Shown one piece after another: positions 54,085 to 64,000 of a stretch of 64,000 nt of DNA. The position numbers and the translations under genes were made by a program. The stretch is taken from assembly GCA_030765045.1 (NCBI GenBank), contig CM060971.1:120505330-120569329 (forward strand), read 5' to 3'. The notes under the pieces were generated by a model. It was not told where the DNA came from, did no database searches, and saw nothing but the letters and a program-made list of their open reading frames with translations. The DNA is from Tenodera sinensis (taxonomy: Eukaryota > Arthropoda > Insecta > Mantodea > Mantidae). Numbering within the stretch: the first letter of the stretch is position 1; the number at the start of each line of letters is the position of its first letter.

Positions 54085-56053
54085 GAGGTTTTGGGAGCTC
54101 CATTCATGTACTTTGTTTAGGGCTGTCTCTATTCTGTCTTTAATTAATTCAGGTTTTTTTGAAGAGCCTGGAGTCCAAATGACTACATCGTCAGCAAATA
54201 AAGCAATTTTGGTTTCTAAGGTTTTTATTATTGATGGAAGGTCATATATATATATATATATATATATGTTAAAGAGTGTTGTGCTCAGAACAGCACCTTG
54301 TGGAAGTCCTCGGTGTGCTTATTTATATTTGGAAATGTATGTATTATATTTTGAGGCACAAAATCTTTGTAAAATAAACTGAGTTATCCATTTAAGCATG
54401 TTACTTTTCACACCTATTGATTGCAACTTCTCAATTAATTTATTTCTGCAGACTGAGTCATATGCTGATTTAAAATAAATGAATACTGCCAAGGTATCCT
54501 CCTTTCTATTGAAAGCTTCCTTGATGTCTTGGCTTAGTAGGAGTACATTTTCACTTGTACTATGATTCTGTCTGAAGCCGGTCTGTGAACTATTAATTAA
54601 GTTGTAATATTCTAGGAACCAGTTAAGTCTAGATGCCACCATTCTTTCCATCACTTTTGCAATAACACTGGTCAAAGATATTGGCCTGAAACTATTAATA
54701 TTGTTTGAGGGTTTGTTTTTCTTTAAAATTGGGATGATAATGGCTTTTTTCCAGTCGGAAGGCACAGTCATTCTCCAACGCATGTTATACAGTTTAAGTA
54801 GGATTTCTTTCCCTTTCCTGCCAAGGTGTTTAATAAACTCTGGGTGGATCTTGTCAGGTCCTGGAGACTTTTTGTTCTGTAATTGTTCTATTGCTAAATC
54901 TAGTTCTGTTTCGTTAAAATCCTGAATAAAAATATCATTTCGTATATCTTTTGGCTTATTAGTTTCTCTGATAGTTTTTTGGATAGCTTTATCTTGTTTT
55001 TTATATGCTTGGGGTATTCTTTGTGACTGAGCATAAAACTTGTTAAGGGATTCTGCTATTTCCCTATCTGTAGTTAAGCTATTGTTATTGTTTTAATGGT
55101 TCAGCTGTACTTTTAGATAATTGTTTTATTAAGAAATTTGTATATTTTATTTCCATCTTTCCTATATTCCATATGTTCTACAAAATTTGTGAAACTGGCC
55201 CTCTTTGCTGTAATTAATTCTTTCTTAAAAATGGCTGCTTTTCTTCTCCAGTTTTGTACATCTTCTGGACACTTGGTTCTTTCGGCTTTGACTCTTGCTA
55301 TATTTCTTTCGTGTTTTAACTTAAAGATGGAGACCAAAAGTAGCTATATTTCTTTAACTTTCCTTTGGGGATATGTGTTTTGGCTGCTGTCAATAATATT
55401 TCACAAATTTTTTTATTCATTTCATCTGATTCTAACAGTATATTACACTTCCCTTCTATCTCATTTTGGAAACTGGACCAATCTGCTTTTTTAAAATTCC
55501 AAGAAGTTTTAATTTTTGGTTTGTTACTTTTATTTATTAGACCTCTTATGAAGTTTATGGTGATTCTGTGGCCTGAACCTGGGTCTTCTATTATTTCTCT
55601 TTTTGTATTGTCAGTTATGTCAGATGACACCATCAGAAGAACAGGATTTGTACCTGAACCATTATAATGAACGTAAGTGGGTGGATCATTTGGATTAAAT
55701 ATTAATTCCATTGTTGATGAGTTTAATAGGTCTTCTATGACTCTTCCTGCTGAATTTATATCTCTGTAGCCCCACCTAGGGGAGTGTGCATTAAAATCAC
55801 CTATTAAAATACTTTTAGGTTCTATGGGAATAGAATCTAGACCTAGTGTATTGTCTGGAGGATTGTAGATACTGTAAATTCTATAGTGGTAGTTACTTTT
55901 CCATACTTCAATTTTAACTATTTCTGATTTATCTTGTTCTTCCATTGTTTTTTGGATTTGAATAGTAGCTTTCATATTTCTTTTAATTCCTGTAAGAATA
56001 CCACTTGCTGTTTGACGAGCTTTTGGAAGTATATGAGTAGTGTACTGATCCAT
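54085..56053 (-). pseudogene. LINE-1 copy 3: endonuclease and reverse transcriptase core, broken
   Basis: Endonuclease at 56053-55560 (GILTGIKRN, YSIYNPPDN, ILIGDFNAHSPRWGY and SGHRITINF), then the linker (55337-55113) and the reverse transcriptase (54783-54150: SYRPI-like FRPISLTSVIAKVMERM, FIYFKSAYDSV with the catalytic Asp of FIDF changed to Tyr, and ALFADDVVIW). Stops and frame changes occur at about 55110, 54318 and around a TA repeat at 54246-54267. Confidence 0.88.
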
Positions 56054-56195
56054 TTCAAAGTGTATTTCCTGTTCTTCTGATTAGCTCTTGTTTTTTAGAC
56101 TGGGACATGCCTCCTGTATTCCATTGTAGAATTCTTAAAGCATTGGAATTGTGATGAAATTTGCCTAAAGATGTCCCCACCCGGAGATCCCTTGC

Positions 56196-57480
56196 ATGTT
56201 AAAATTTTGAAAAAAGATATTGCATTGAGTGTTAGGATCACATTCTATTTCTTGCTTCAAATCTTTCTTAAATTGTTTACGTTCCTTTTTATTATTTCTT
56301 GTTAGTGTATGTGAATTAGCATAATATTTATTGAATGTTCTGCATCATTTACTAATATTTTGTTGTTGTATATGATAGGTGTGCTGTTTTCTTTCCTGCA
56401 CCTGAAATGTTTTAAGAACTTATGGGCTGTGTTACCATCTGTCCTATAATCCATTTTTTCTAAGAAATTATTAAAGTGATTCTTTTTAGCTGTATTACTT
56501 TCTTTTTTTAGTGAGGCACATTTCTTTTGCCATATTTGTGTTTCCAATATGTTTTTTGTTTGTTCAGCTGTATTTCTAGCCATATCCCTTTGCTTTTTTA
56601 GTTCTTCTAACTGGGGGTTCCAAAAGGGTTTGAAATTTTTAATTCTTCCACGGGGAATACTTTTTTACGGTTCCTAGGATGTCTTTATAGAAATTATTGT
56701 TCATATGATGTGGTTGGTCATGTACTGTGAGTTTGTTTGTACTTTAAATTTATGTTCCAGTTCAGTTTTATATTTGTTCCAATCTGCTTTTTTGTGTGAC
56801 GTTGACTGTGATTTGTATTATCTAGTTTTATGTCAGCAATTACTTCTCTGTGACCAGAACTTGGATCTTCTATAACTTGTTTTTTAATTATTGAAACAAT
56901 ATTGTTGTAGCTAACAAGAGGCCTGGGTTACTGCCTGCTCCAGAGTAATGTATGATGGTTGTGGGATCTTCTTTACTATAAATCAGTTCAAAAGTTATGG
57001 TATTCAAAAATTCTTCCACTATCTTCCCTGTAGAATCCACTTTTTCATAACCCCATCTTTTGGAATGGGCATTGAAATCTCCAATTATGATTGTTTTATT
57101 TAATTGGTCAATAAGTGAGAGATCTGGTTCATTCCTGGGAGAATTGTAAATACTGTGTAAATGTAGATGTGTTTTGTTATCCCAAAAATTTAGCTTTGTT
57201 AATTCACTTTTATCTGAATTGTCCATTTCTTTAACAATTTCAAAGGAGGATTTAATATCCTTTTTGACTCCAACTAATATTCCACTACTTATCTGTCTAT
57301 TTTTGGGTAGTAAGTGCAGTAAAAATCCAGTAAAATTGAAGTATTTAAGTTGGTCATTTGTTAGATTTGCTTCTTGTATTACAAATATATCAATGTTATA
57401 ATCAATTACAATTTTATTCAGTTCTACTTTTTTTGTTTGTGTGAGACCACCCGCATTCCATTGTAGAAGTCTGATGTAGC
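56196..57480 (-). mobile_element. LINE-2 copy F, 5' portion (endonuclease and linker)
   Basis: The minus strand from 57480: IRLLQWNAGGLTQTKKVELN, VIQEANLTNDQLKYFNFTGF, LNKTIIIGDFNAHSKRWGYE, HYSGAGSNPGLLLAT, an intact endonuclease reading frame down to about 56890. The linker frame (56583-56302: DYRTDGNTAHKFLKHF) follows. It ends at the LINE-1 copy 3 insertion. Confidence 0.88.
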
Positions 57481-57564
57481 AATCTGTAATGTGGTGTCTA
57501 GGTTCCCTCCACAGCTGCGGTATGCCAAATGACATAGATGGGCAAGTTCCATGCAACCAGCATC
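57481..57564 (-). pseudogene. Short N-terminal piece of the unnamed gene family
   Basis: Minus strand: HGTCPSMSFGIPQLWREPRH then HITDCY, after which LINE-2 F begins. It matches the start of the relic at 8455 (VWCEPTNHAEDCYFC), so this is a second copy of the family, interrupted by LINE-2. The ORF that runs from it into the LINE is accidental. Confidence 0.6.
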
Positions 57565-58562
57565 TTAAATAATGGGAGCAATGCGAGCAACATTTCTGTG
57601 TTGTCTAAAGCTTACCCTCATCTACCTTTCATTCAAAACACAACTCATATGTTTTCATGACATGGGCTGAAATGGGATGTTTTGGGACCTAGTTGTAAAC
57701 CTAACACATTCATACCAAAGAACATTCGGTGAATTATTATATATCCTCCACATCACTGAGCACAAGAAGCACTAACAATATCATTCACACACACCCCGCT
57801 AGCTACTCGTCACCACTGCAACTCCACTTCACCTACACCAATCACTTCCTTATGTAGTGTCAATAAAACAAACAAGATGTGGTAATTGCCGCAACAGCAG
57901 AAACTGTGCAGTTGTGTATAGATAAAATTCTTTGAGAAACCTTTAGGTAATAGCAAAAAGTGGTTTTCACTATTGTAATTAAGTCACTGTGCTTGAACCA
58001 AAGCAAATTTCATTGTTGCACTGCTTCCTTCGAAGATTACTTACATCCCTCCCCCACTGCACCCACAAAGACTAAATACCATACATTACTCTTTTCTTCT
58101 CATTCTAGTATCAAATATAGACTACAGAAATTGTGCAAAATAGGGAAAGTAAGACATGATACAGAATATACCGTACACATTTCTAAATTTATGACTGCAG
58201 TTATATAATTTCAGTTTGTCAAAAAAGCAGTGAATACAACTTTTATACTTGTTTACATTAATGAATCGAATACTCTTTCAAAAGCAGGGGAAAATGAAAT
58301 GCTGCTAACAACTACAATTTTCCAGTAGTTTTTCTCATTCTACATCAGTTAAAGTGTTCTAATCTTTGAGAAATGGGGGAACTCTACTCTTAAACATTAT
58401 ATTACTTTGGATCTTTATCCTCATTGATCAATGTGTCTTTTCAAACCTGACAACTCAGTAAAAGCCTTGTTTCAAATTTTACATTTTTCTGGCTTAATGC
58501 CTTCATGAATCAATCTGTGTATTTTCAGCATTAGTAAACAAATAAAAATTTTGTCACAAATG
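57565..58562. other. Gene C 3' flank, paralogous to gene A 3' flank; empty mariner site
   Basis: Matches 161-817 and then, without a break, 4173-4395. The junction CTTGTTTACATTAATGAATC near 58250 has one TA where gene A has the mariner. TTAA at 57565-57568 corresponds to the piggyBac PB-1 target at 161-164. Confidence 0.85.
58424..58562 (-). pseudogene. Fossil zinc fingers 12 and 13 of gene C, beyond the stop
   Basis: In the +1 frame past the stop: FDICDKIFICLLMLKIHRLI then HEGIKPEKCKI, a stop, and NKAFTELSGLKRHIDQ. That is one nearly complete finger and most of a second, with the family linker HEGIKP. They are no longer translated. Confidence 0.75.
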
Positions 58563-59823
58563 TCAAATACTCATATTTTTGTGTTTATGAATAGATTTGT
58601 GTCTTTTTAAATGATGTGACTGAGTAAAAGCCTTGTCACAAATGTCACACTTGTGTGGTTTTATACCTTCATGAATCAATGTGTGTACCATCAAATGTTC
58701 CAATCGAGTAAAGGCCTTATTACAAACATTACATTTATGTGCCTTTAAGTCCTCATGAATTAACTCATGTGCTTTCAAATGTTGCGATCGCTTAAAATTC
58801 TTGCCACAAATGTTACACTTGAATCGCTTTATGTTGTCATGAATGCATTTGTGTATTTTCAAGTTTTGTAAGTCAGTAAACGCATTGTTACAAGTGTCAC
58901 ACTTATGTCTCTTTAAGACCTCATGAGTCAATTTGTGTGTTTTTAAATTTTGCAACTGAGAAAAGTCCTTATTGCAAATCTCACACCTGTATGGCTTTAT
59001 GCCCTCATGAGTCAATTGGTGTCTTTTCATATTTTGTATATTACCAAAAGCCTTGTTACAAATGTTACAATTGTATGGCTTTATGCCATCATGAATCAAT
59101 TTGTGTGTTTTTAACTTTGATAACTCAGTAAACGCCTTGTCACAAATGTCACATTTGTGTGGTTTTATACCTTCATGAATTAATTTGTGCGTTTTTAAAT
59201 TTTTCAAATAACTAAAAGCTTTCTCACAAAGGTCACACTTGTATGGTTTTGCACCCTCATGAATCAATTTGTGCATTTTAAGATATGACAAATGATTAAA
59301 AACCTTCCCACATTCATCACATTTGTTGCGCTTTATACCCTCATGAACCAATTTGTGTGTTTTTAAATTTTGCAAATAAGTAAAAGCTTGCTCACAAATA
59401 TCACATTTGTGTGGCTTTACACCCTCATGAATCAATTTATGTCTTTTAACAGATGACAAATGATTAAATATTTTCCCACATTCATCACACTTGTTTGCTT
59501 CTTTACTCTTCTGAATCAATCTATGATTTTTTAAATCGGAAGAAAATTTAAAATGCTTGTCAGAAATGTCATGTTTTTGGGTCTTTGTGAACTTGTAACT
59601 CAAGATTTGGCTTACGTTGACAATTTTCCCATCATCAGATTCTTCTGAGCAAACACTTCTGTCTATTGAAGATATATCTGTAACATCACTTTTGTGACTT
59701 TGGCATTTTCTGTCACATTCACCTTCTGGACCATCCTTAATTATATTCATACTCATATCATTTCCTAAGTCTTCTTTGAAGAACAAGTCTGATGTAAAAC
59801 TGGAAACACTCACTTTGTGAAAA
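58563..59823 (-). CDS. Zinc-finger gene C, exon with 11 C2H2 fingers
   Basis: Last coding exon of a third paralog. The acceptor is at 59824-59826 with the same TTCTTAAATTTCAG as gene A. One base T completes the split codon. A linker of about 105 residues precedes 11 fingers (first NKCDECGKIF, last HKCDICDKAF). It is closest to gene A over both linker and fingers, but the third finger (CDECGKVFNHLSYLKMHKL) copies the first one's pattern where gene A repeats the CEKTFSYLKNLK finger. The reading frame is intact. The micro-exon and acidic exon are not in the window and should lie to the right. Presumably a nuclear DNA-binding protein. Confidence 0.9.
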
Positions 59824-59989
59824 CTGAAATTTAAGAATACCATCTGTAATTACTAGAACACAGGGAAGAGAAAATAACTTGAATTTTAAATGTGTACAGT
59901 CCATATGTACTTAAAAGAGATAGTTATCTCACAGAAGATTTTAGAAAGTGGATGTGTTGTGATTACACTACTGCTGCTACACCTACTAC

Positions 59990-60100
59990 TACAACTACTA
60001 CTGATGATGATGATGATGATGATGCTTATGATAATAACAATAACAATAATAATAGTACTAATAATAATAATAATAATAATAATAGTAGTAGTAGTGATAG

Positions 60101-60181
<81 letters not shown>

Positions 60182-60196
60182 GTAGTAGTAGTAGTA
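59990..60196. repeat. Compound trinucleotide microsatellite
   Basis: ACT, GAT, AAT and AGT units, with pure AAT at about 60108-60180. It lies within the presumed gene C intron, upstream of the finger exon acceptor. Confidence 0.92.
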
Positions 60197-60559
60197 GTAA
60201 TCTAATGCTTGGTTATATTATTCTGTTTTCTTTCTTGCCTCCCCGTATAGTTTCGTTAGTGGTCCAGAGGTTAACATCTTGAGAGCCACACAATTGGGAA
60301 AATGATCCTTGTTCATTATAGAGTTCTTGTTCCAACACAATACACGATTTGGGGAGTTGAGGATACTAATTTTGATGGTGCGCAGTCAAAAGGTCCATGA
60401 CCTGTCACTAATCCAAATATTGCAAGTGTCTCATATTTTGCATAATTAGGTATTAAGTTTTTGTTCCGTAGTAATGCTGCCAAAGATTTATCAATACTTT
60501 GAATTTTATAATATTACTTCAATTCTTTTGGGAAGTTTCTTTCAATTATCAACTTTGCC

Positions 60560-60884
60560 GAATAGTATGGTATGGTAAGAGTGGATTTGATTTTTGCAAC
60601 ATTTTGGTTCCTTTTTTGGCAAGGAGATCAGCAACTTCATTTCCATATATCTCATAATGAGAAGGTATCCATTGGAGCTGGATATCTTTGTTTTGTTAAT
60701 ATTTTTATCATCCTTTTTATTTCCAACACATTAGAAGATGGAGAATTATTTGATGCAATAGCTTGAATAGCTGACGTTGAATCACTTAAAATAACAGCAT
60801 TACAAAAAGAAGTTATTCCGTATGTAAGATGTGTTAGTGCTGTCTGTATAGCTTGGATTTCTCCATCTCCATCTTCATCTTTGC
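60560..60884 (-). pseudogene. RNase H fragment of a third LINE (LINE-3)
   Basis: The minus strand reads GEIQAIQTALTHLTYGI, then AVILSDSTSAIQAIASNN and YGNEVADLLAKKGTK: the Glu, Asp and terminal Asp blocks of LINE RNase H domains. It is related to but distinct from LINE-1/2 (about half of the residues differ). A stop and a frame change lie between the last two blocks. It is cut by the LINE-2 copy H insertion. Confidence 0.8.
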
Positions 60885-61090
60885 CATATTCATCTTCATA
60901 TTGAAGAGGCTTAGCAATAATAATAACCGCTTTTTACAGAGCACCATATATTTATGTTTTGGTGGTCACATCGCTCTCTCGCAACCCCCAGAATGTCTGC
61001 AGGACCACACCTGTAGTTGGTTTACGGATCTCACCGACCTGACTGGAAGATTTATCAAAATAAATTCACCAACTGGGGATATTAAATATT

Positions 61091-61852
61091 GTGATTCTAG
61101 AAACCAATTCAAACAAGTTGATTTGGTTTCTAGAATCACAAAATTTAAAATCCCTAAGTCAAGCTGGATTCAGAGAGTTCCACTCTACAAATGAACAAGT
61201 CTTACTTCTCAGTCAAGAAATCAAAGACACCTTCAATAGAAAAGAAGATAATGTATCAGTTTTTATTGATTTCCAAAGTGCATATGATTCTATATGCAGA
61301 ACAAAACTACTGAAGAAAGTAAAAAAAATTGGGATACAAGGTCCAATGTTTTCGTGGCTATGTCATTTCCTAACACAACGCTTTATTGCTACCAGATATG
61401 GAAGAAATATATCCAAATACAAACAAGTACACCGTGGCTTACCACAAGGTGCAGTGCTCAGCACTACATTTTTTAATATATTTATTAACGATCTACCACA
61501 ACAAATAAAAAAATCAGGTGTGAAGTGTGCACTATTTGCTGATGACTTAGTAATGTGGACTTCAAAACCAAAAACCAAACGTACAGAACTAGAAAAAACG
61601 ATACAACAATCCTTAATCAACCTACAAAAGTGGACAAAAGAACATTTAATCACTGTTATTACAACAAAATCAAACTACCAAATCTTTTCACTAAGAAAAA
61701 AACCACTAAAAAGAAAACTAAATTTTGAGGGTCAACAATTACCAGAAACAAAGGAAGCAAAGTATTTAGGAGTTACATTTGATACCAAACTTACATGGAC
61801 CAAACAAATAAAAAATGAATACAAAGAGCAAAAAGGCGCCATTCACTGTTAA
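61091..61852 (+). pseudogene. LINE-2 H reverse transcriptase
   Basis: From about 61120: NWFLESQNLKSLSQAGF-type start, VFIDFQSAYDSICRTKLLKK, HRGLPQGAVLSTTFFNIFIN, CALFADDLVMWTSK (FADD) and AKYLGVTFDTKLTW. An indel near 61817 ends the frame. The first ~10 residues of the ORF come from the inverted junction and are not LINE protein. Confidence 0.88.
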
Positions 61853-62144
61853 AACGTCTAACAGAAATGAAGTATGTTCCAGAGCACCTCTTAACACAAC
61901 ATACAATGTATATATAAAGCCATTATTTACTTACTGCAGCAAAGCTCTTGTAACAGCAAATACAAAAAAAAAAAAAAAAAATTCAAATCTTTCAAAACCA
62001 AAGTCTGAGACTAATTACAGGTGCTATCAAAACAACACCAATACCAGCTATGGAAATTCTAACCAACCAATACCCCATTGAATATGAAATAGAAAAAGCA
62101 GCTCTCACTCAACACAGAAAGTTGATCAGACTCCCATTCAATAC

Positions 62145-63174
62145 ATGGACAAGAGGAATTTTACACATACACTAGAGACTCAGGAGAACTTTCTTTCCAA
62201 AATTCAAGACATCAAGAAGAATATATACCTTCCTAATTCAAAGGAAAACTTCGTATCTAAAGTCAATCCGACACAAACATTGGACATCACATATTATTTA
62301 CACCTGTCAAAAGAAGTTAAGAAAAGTAATACTCCAACTAGTGTTAAAAAATTATTGGCATTAGAGACAATCCATATTAGATTTCCAGAACACGAATGGC
62401 TGCATATTTATGCTGATGGATCATTGTTATTAAACCAAGATGGAGCAGGGGCTGGAGTCACATCACCTCTTTTCCTATTACAAATCTTTAAGTTATGGAA
62501 CTACAAACTTTGATGGAGAAACTGAAGCAATTCGAATGGTCCTACAAAATCTTTTGTACAGAATTTCACATTTTCAGCAAACAGTCATTCTCTCAGATTC
62601 CAGGGCAGCAATTATAGCAATTACTTCCAAGTTGTCACCAAAAAACCAAACAATTATAGAATGTTGGAAAATCCTTACACATCCAACAGCACTTCAAAAA
62701 CACCTAGTCTTCCAATGGATACCAGCTCACTGTGGACTGGGTGGTAATGAGAAAGCTGATTTTCTTGCAAAAAAGGGTACCGGCAATGTGCAGAAATCAA
62801 TAGTTAATCTACCATTTTATGCAGCTAAAAGATTAGTCAACTCTGAATTCAAAAAAATTATTGCAAAATATTACTGTGAAAAATCAAAGAATAAAAGATG
62901 GGAACTACTAAATATTCAAACAGTAATTCCTGAGTATCCTCGAAAAACAGCAGTTGCAAACTTCAGGTTGATTACAGGACATGATTGTCTGGCAAAGCAT
63001 TTAAACAGAATTGGGATATATTCTTCACCAGTGTGCCCTCTATGTGATCTGCAAGAGGAAATGGATCGAGATCACCTTCAAATATGCCCGGCCACTTCTA
63101 GTGCCCCATTCATCAGTGAAAAATATTGGAGAGCAAGAGGATTAATGACTTCACAGTCAGAAATCCAGCATTAG
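62145..63174 (+). pseudogene. LINE-2 H connection, RNase H and C-terminus
   Basis: Two overlapping frames (62145-62513, 62440-63174). The first has LLALETIHIRFPEHEWLHIY then ADGSLLLNQDGAG, with the RNase H Asp block changed from YTDGS to YADGS. After a frameshift near 62460 the second has FDGETEAIRM (GEIEA changed to GETEA), ILSDSRAAI, GNEKADFLAKKG and CPLCDLQEEMDRDHLQIC, ending at QSEIQH. Confidence 0.87.
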
Positions 63175-63227
63175 CTAACAACATATTCATCTTCAACATC
63201 GCCATTGCCAACACCACCACCACCACC

Positions 63228-64000
<773 letters not shown>

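Larger units (their letters stand above)
52547..56195 (-). mobile_element. LINE-1 copy 3 inserted in LINE-2 F
   Basis: The 3' end is at 52547 with a CAA tail and the 5' end at about 56195 in the leader (GGATCTCCGGGTGGGGAC in sense). Endonuclease, reverse transcriptase, RNase H and CCHC parts are present. LINE-2 sequence borders it on both sides, but about 8 bp of the target (AATTGAAC in copy D) is missing and no target duplication is seen. Confidence 0.88.
60899..63181 (+). mobile_element. LINE-2 copy H, 5' leader joined to reverse transcriptase, with target duplication
   Basis: 14-bp repeats CATATTCATCTTCA at 60885-60898 and 63182-63195. It begins at the true LINE-2 5' end (TATTGAAGAGGCTTAGC), keeps 187 bp of leader, then jumps by a palindromic junction (61089-61140) into the reverse transcriptase. 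The endonuclease and early reverse transcriptase are deleted. The 3' end is TTAGCTAACAACA. Confidence 0.92.

Noticed and set aside
56888..57556. 222-aa ORF beginning MHGTCPSM as one protein
   Set aside because: The first ~26 codons are a scrap of the unnamed gene family and the rest is LINE-2 endonuclease; the join is an insertion point.

Overview
This is animal nuclear DNA, most likely from a large-genome insect. The evidence is AT-rich sequence, spliced C2H2 zinc-finger genes with GT-AG introns, and a dense load of piggyBac, mariner, Penelope-like and RNase H-bearing LINE elements, tRNA-derived SINEs and very long AAT/TTA microsatellites. There is no operon structure or prokaryotic signal. 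A cockroach-like or other hemimetabolous insect is only a guess. The host genes are three paralogous minus-strand zinc-finger genes. Gene A has its finger exon at 4396-5659, a 41-nt micro-exon at 13416-13456 and an acidic N-terminal exon at 14408-14716. Gene B has 30788-31808, 39005-39045 and 40690-41001. Gene C shows only its finger exon at 58563-59823, and its upstream exons must lie right of the window. In A and B every junction has a consensus splice site and the reading phase carries through all three exons, giving about 537 and 457 aa. Paralogous blocks at 18480-18910 and 50340-50790 may hold the 5' noncoding exons and promoters. Everything else is mainly transposon layers that can be ordered in time. 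Left edge: one piggyBac end (1-160), then a mariner (818-4172) with a complete piggyBac (1187-3679) inside it. The gene C paralog keeps the empty mariner target. 6.4-12.9 kb: an old LINE hit by a SINE and a younger LINE, then a relic of an unnamed multicopy gene family split by a mini-LINE, by unexplained sequence and by a Penelope-like element. 15.7-23 kb: a LINE ORF1 relic with an SGNH fold, giant microsatellites, a second Penelope-like copy split by two SINEs, and an unclassified repeat. 23.4-26.1 kb: an element filled with a degenerate tandem repeat. 27-30.7 kb: LINE-2 pieces and two hairpin-headed SINEs. 35.1-38.3 kb: a LINE-1 copy with a 5' inversion. 41.2-45.0 kb: the longest LINE-2 copy. 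45.5-50.1 kb: nested LINE, SINE and Penelope-like pieces. 51.5-57.5 kb: a SINE palindrome, and a LINE-1 copy inside a LINE-2 copy. 60.5-63.2 kb: a LINE-2 copy inside another LINE relic, next to a 593-bp AAT array. In this answer LINE-1 and LINE-2 are local names for two related subfamilies with endonuclease, reverse transcriptase and RNase H domains (I-superfamily-like). They are not the mammalian families of those names. All transposon proteins seen are broken or truncated. The zinc-finger genes look intact.
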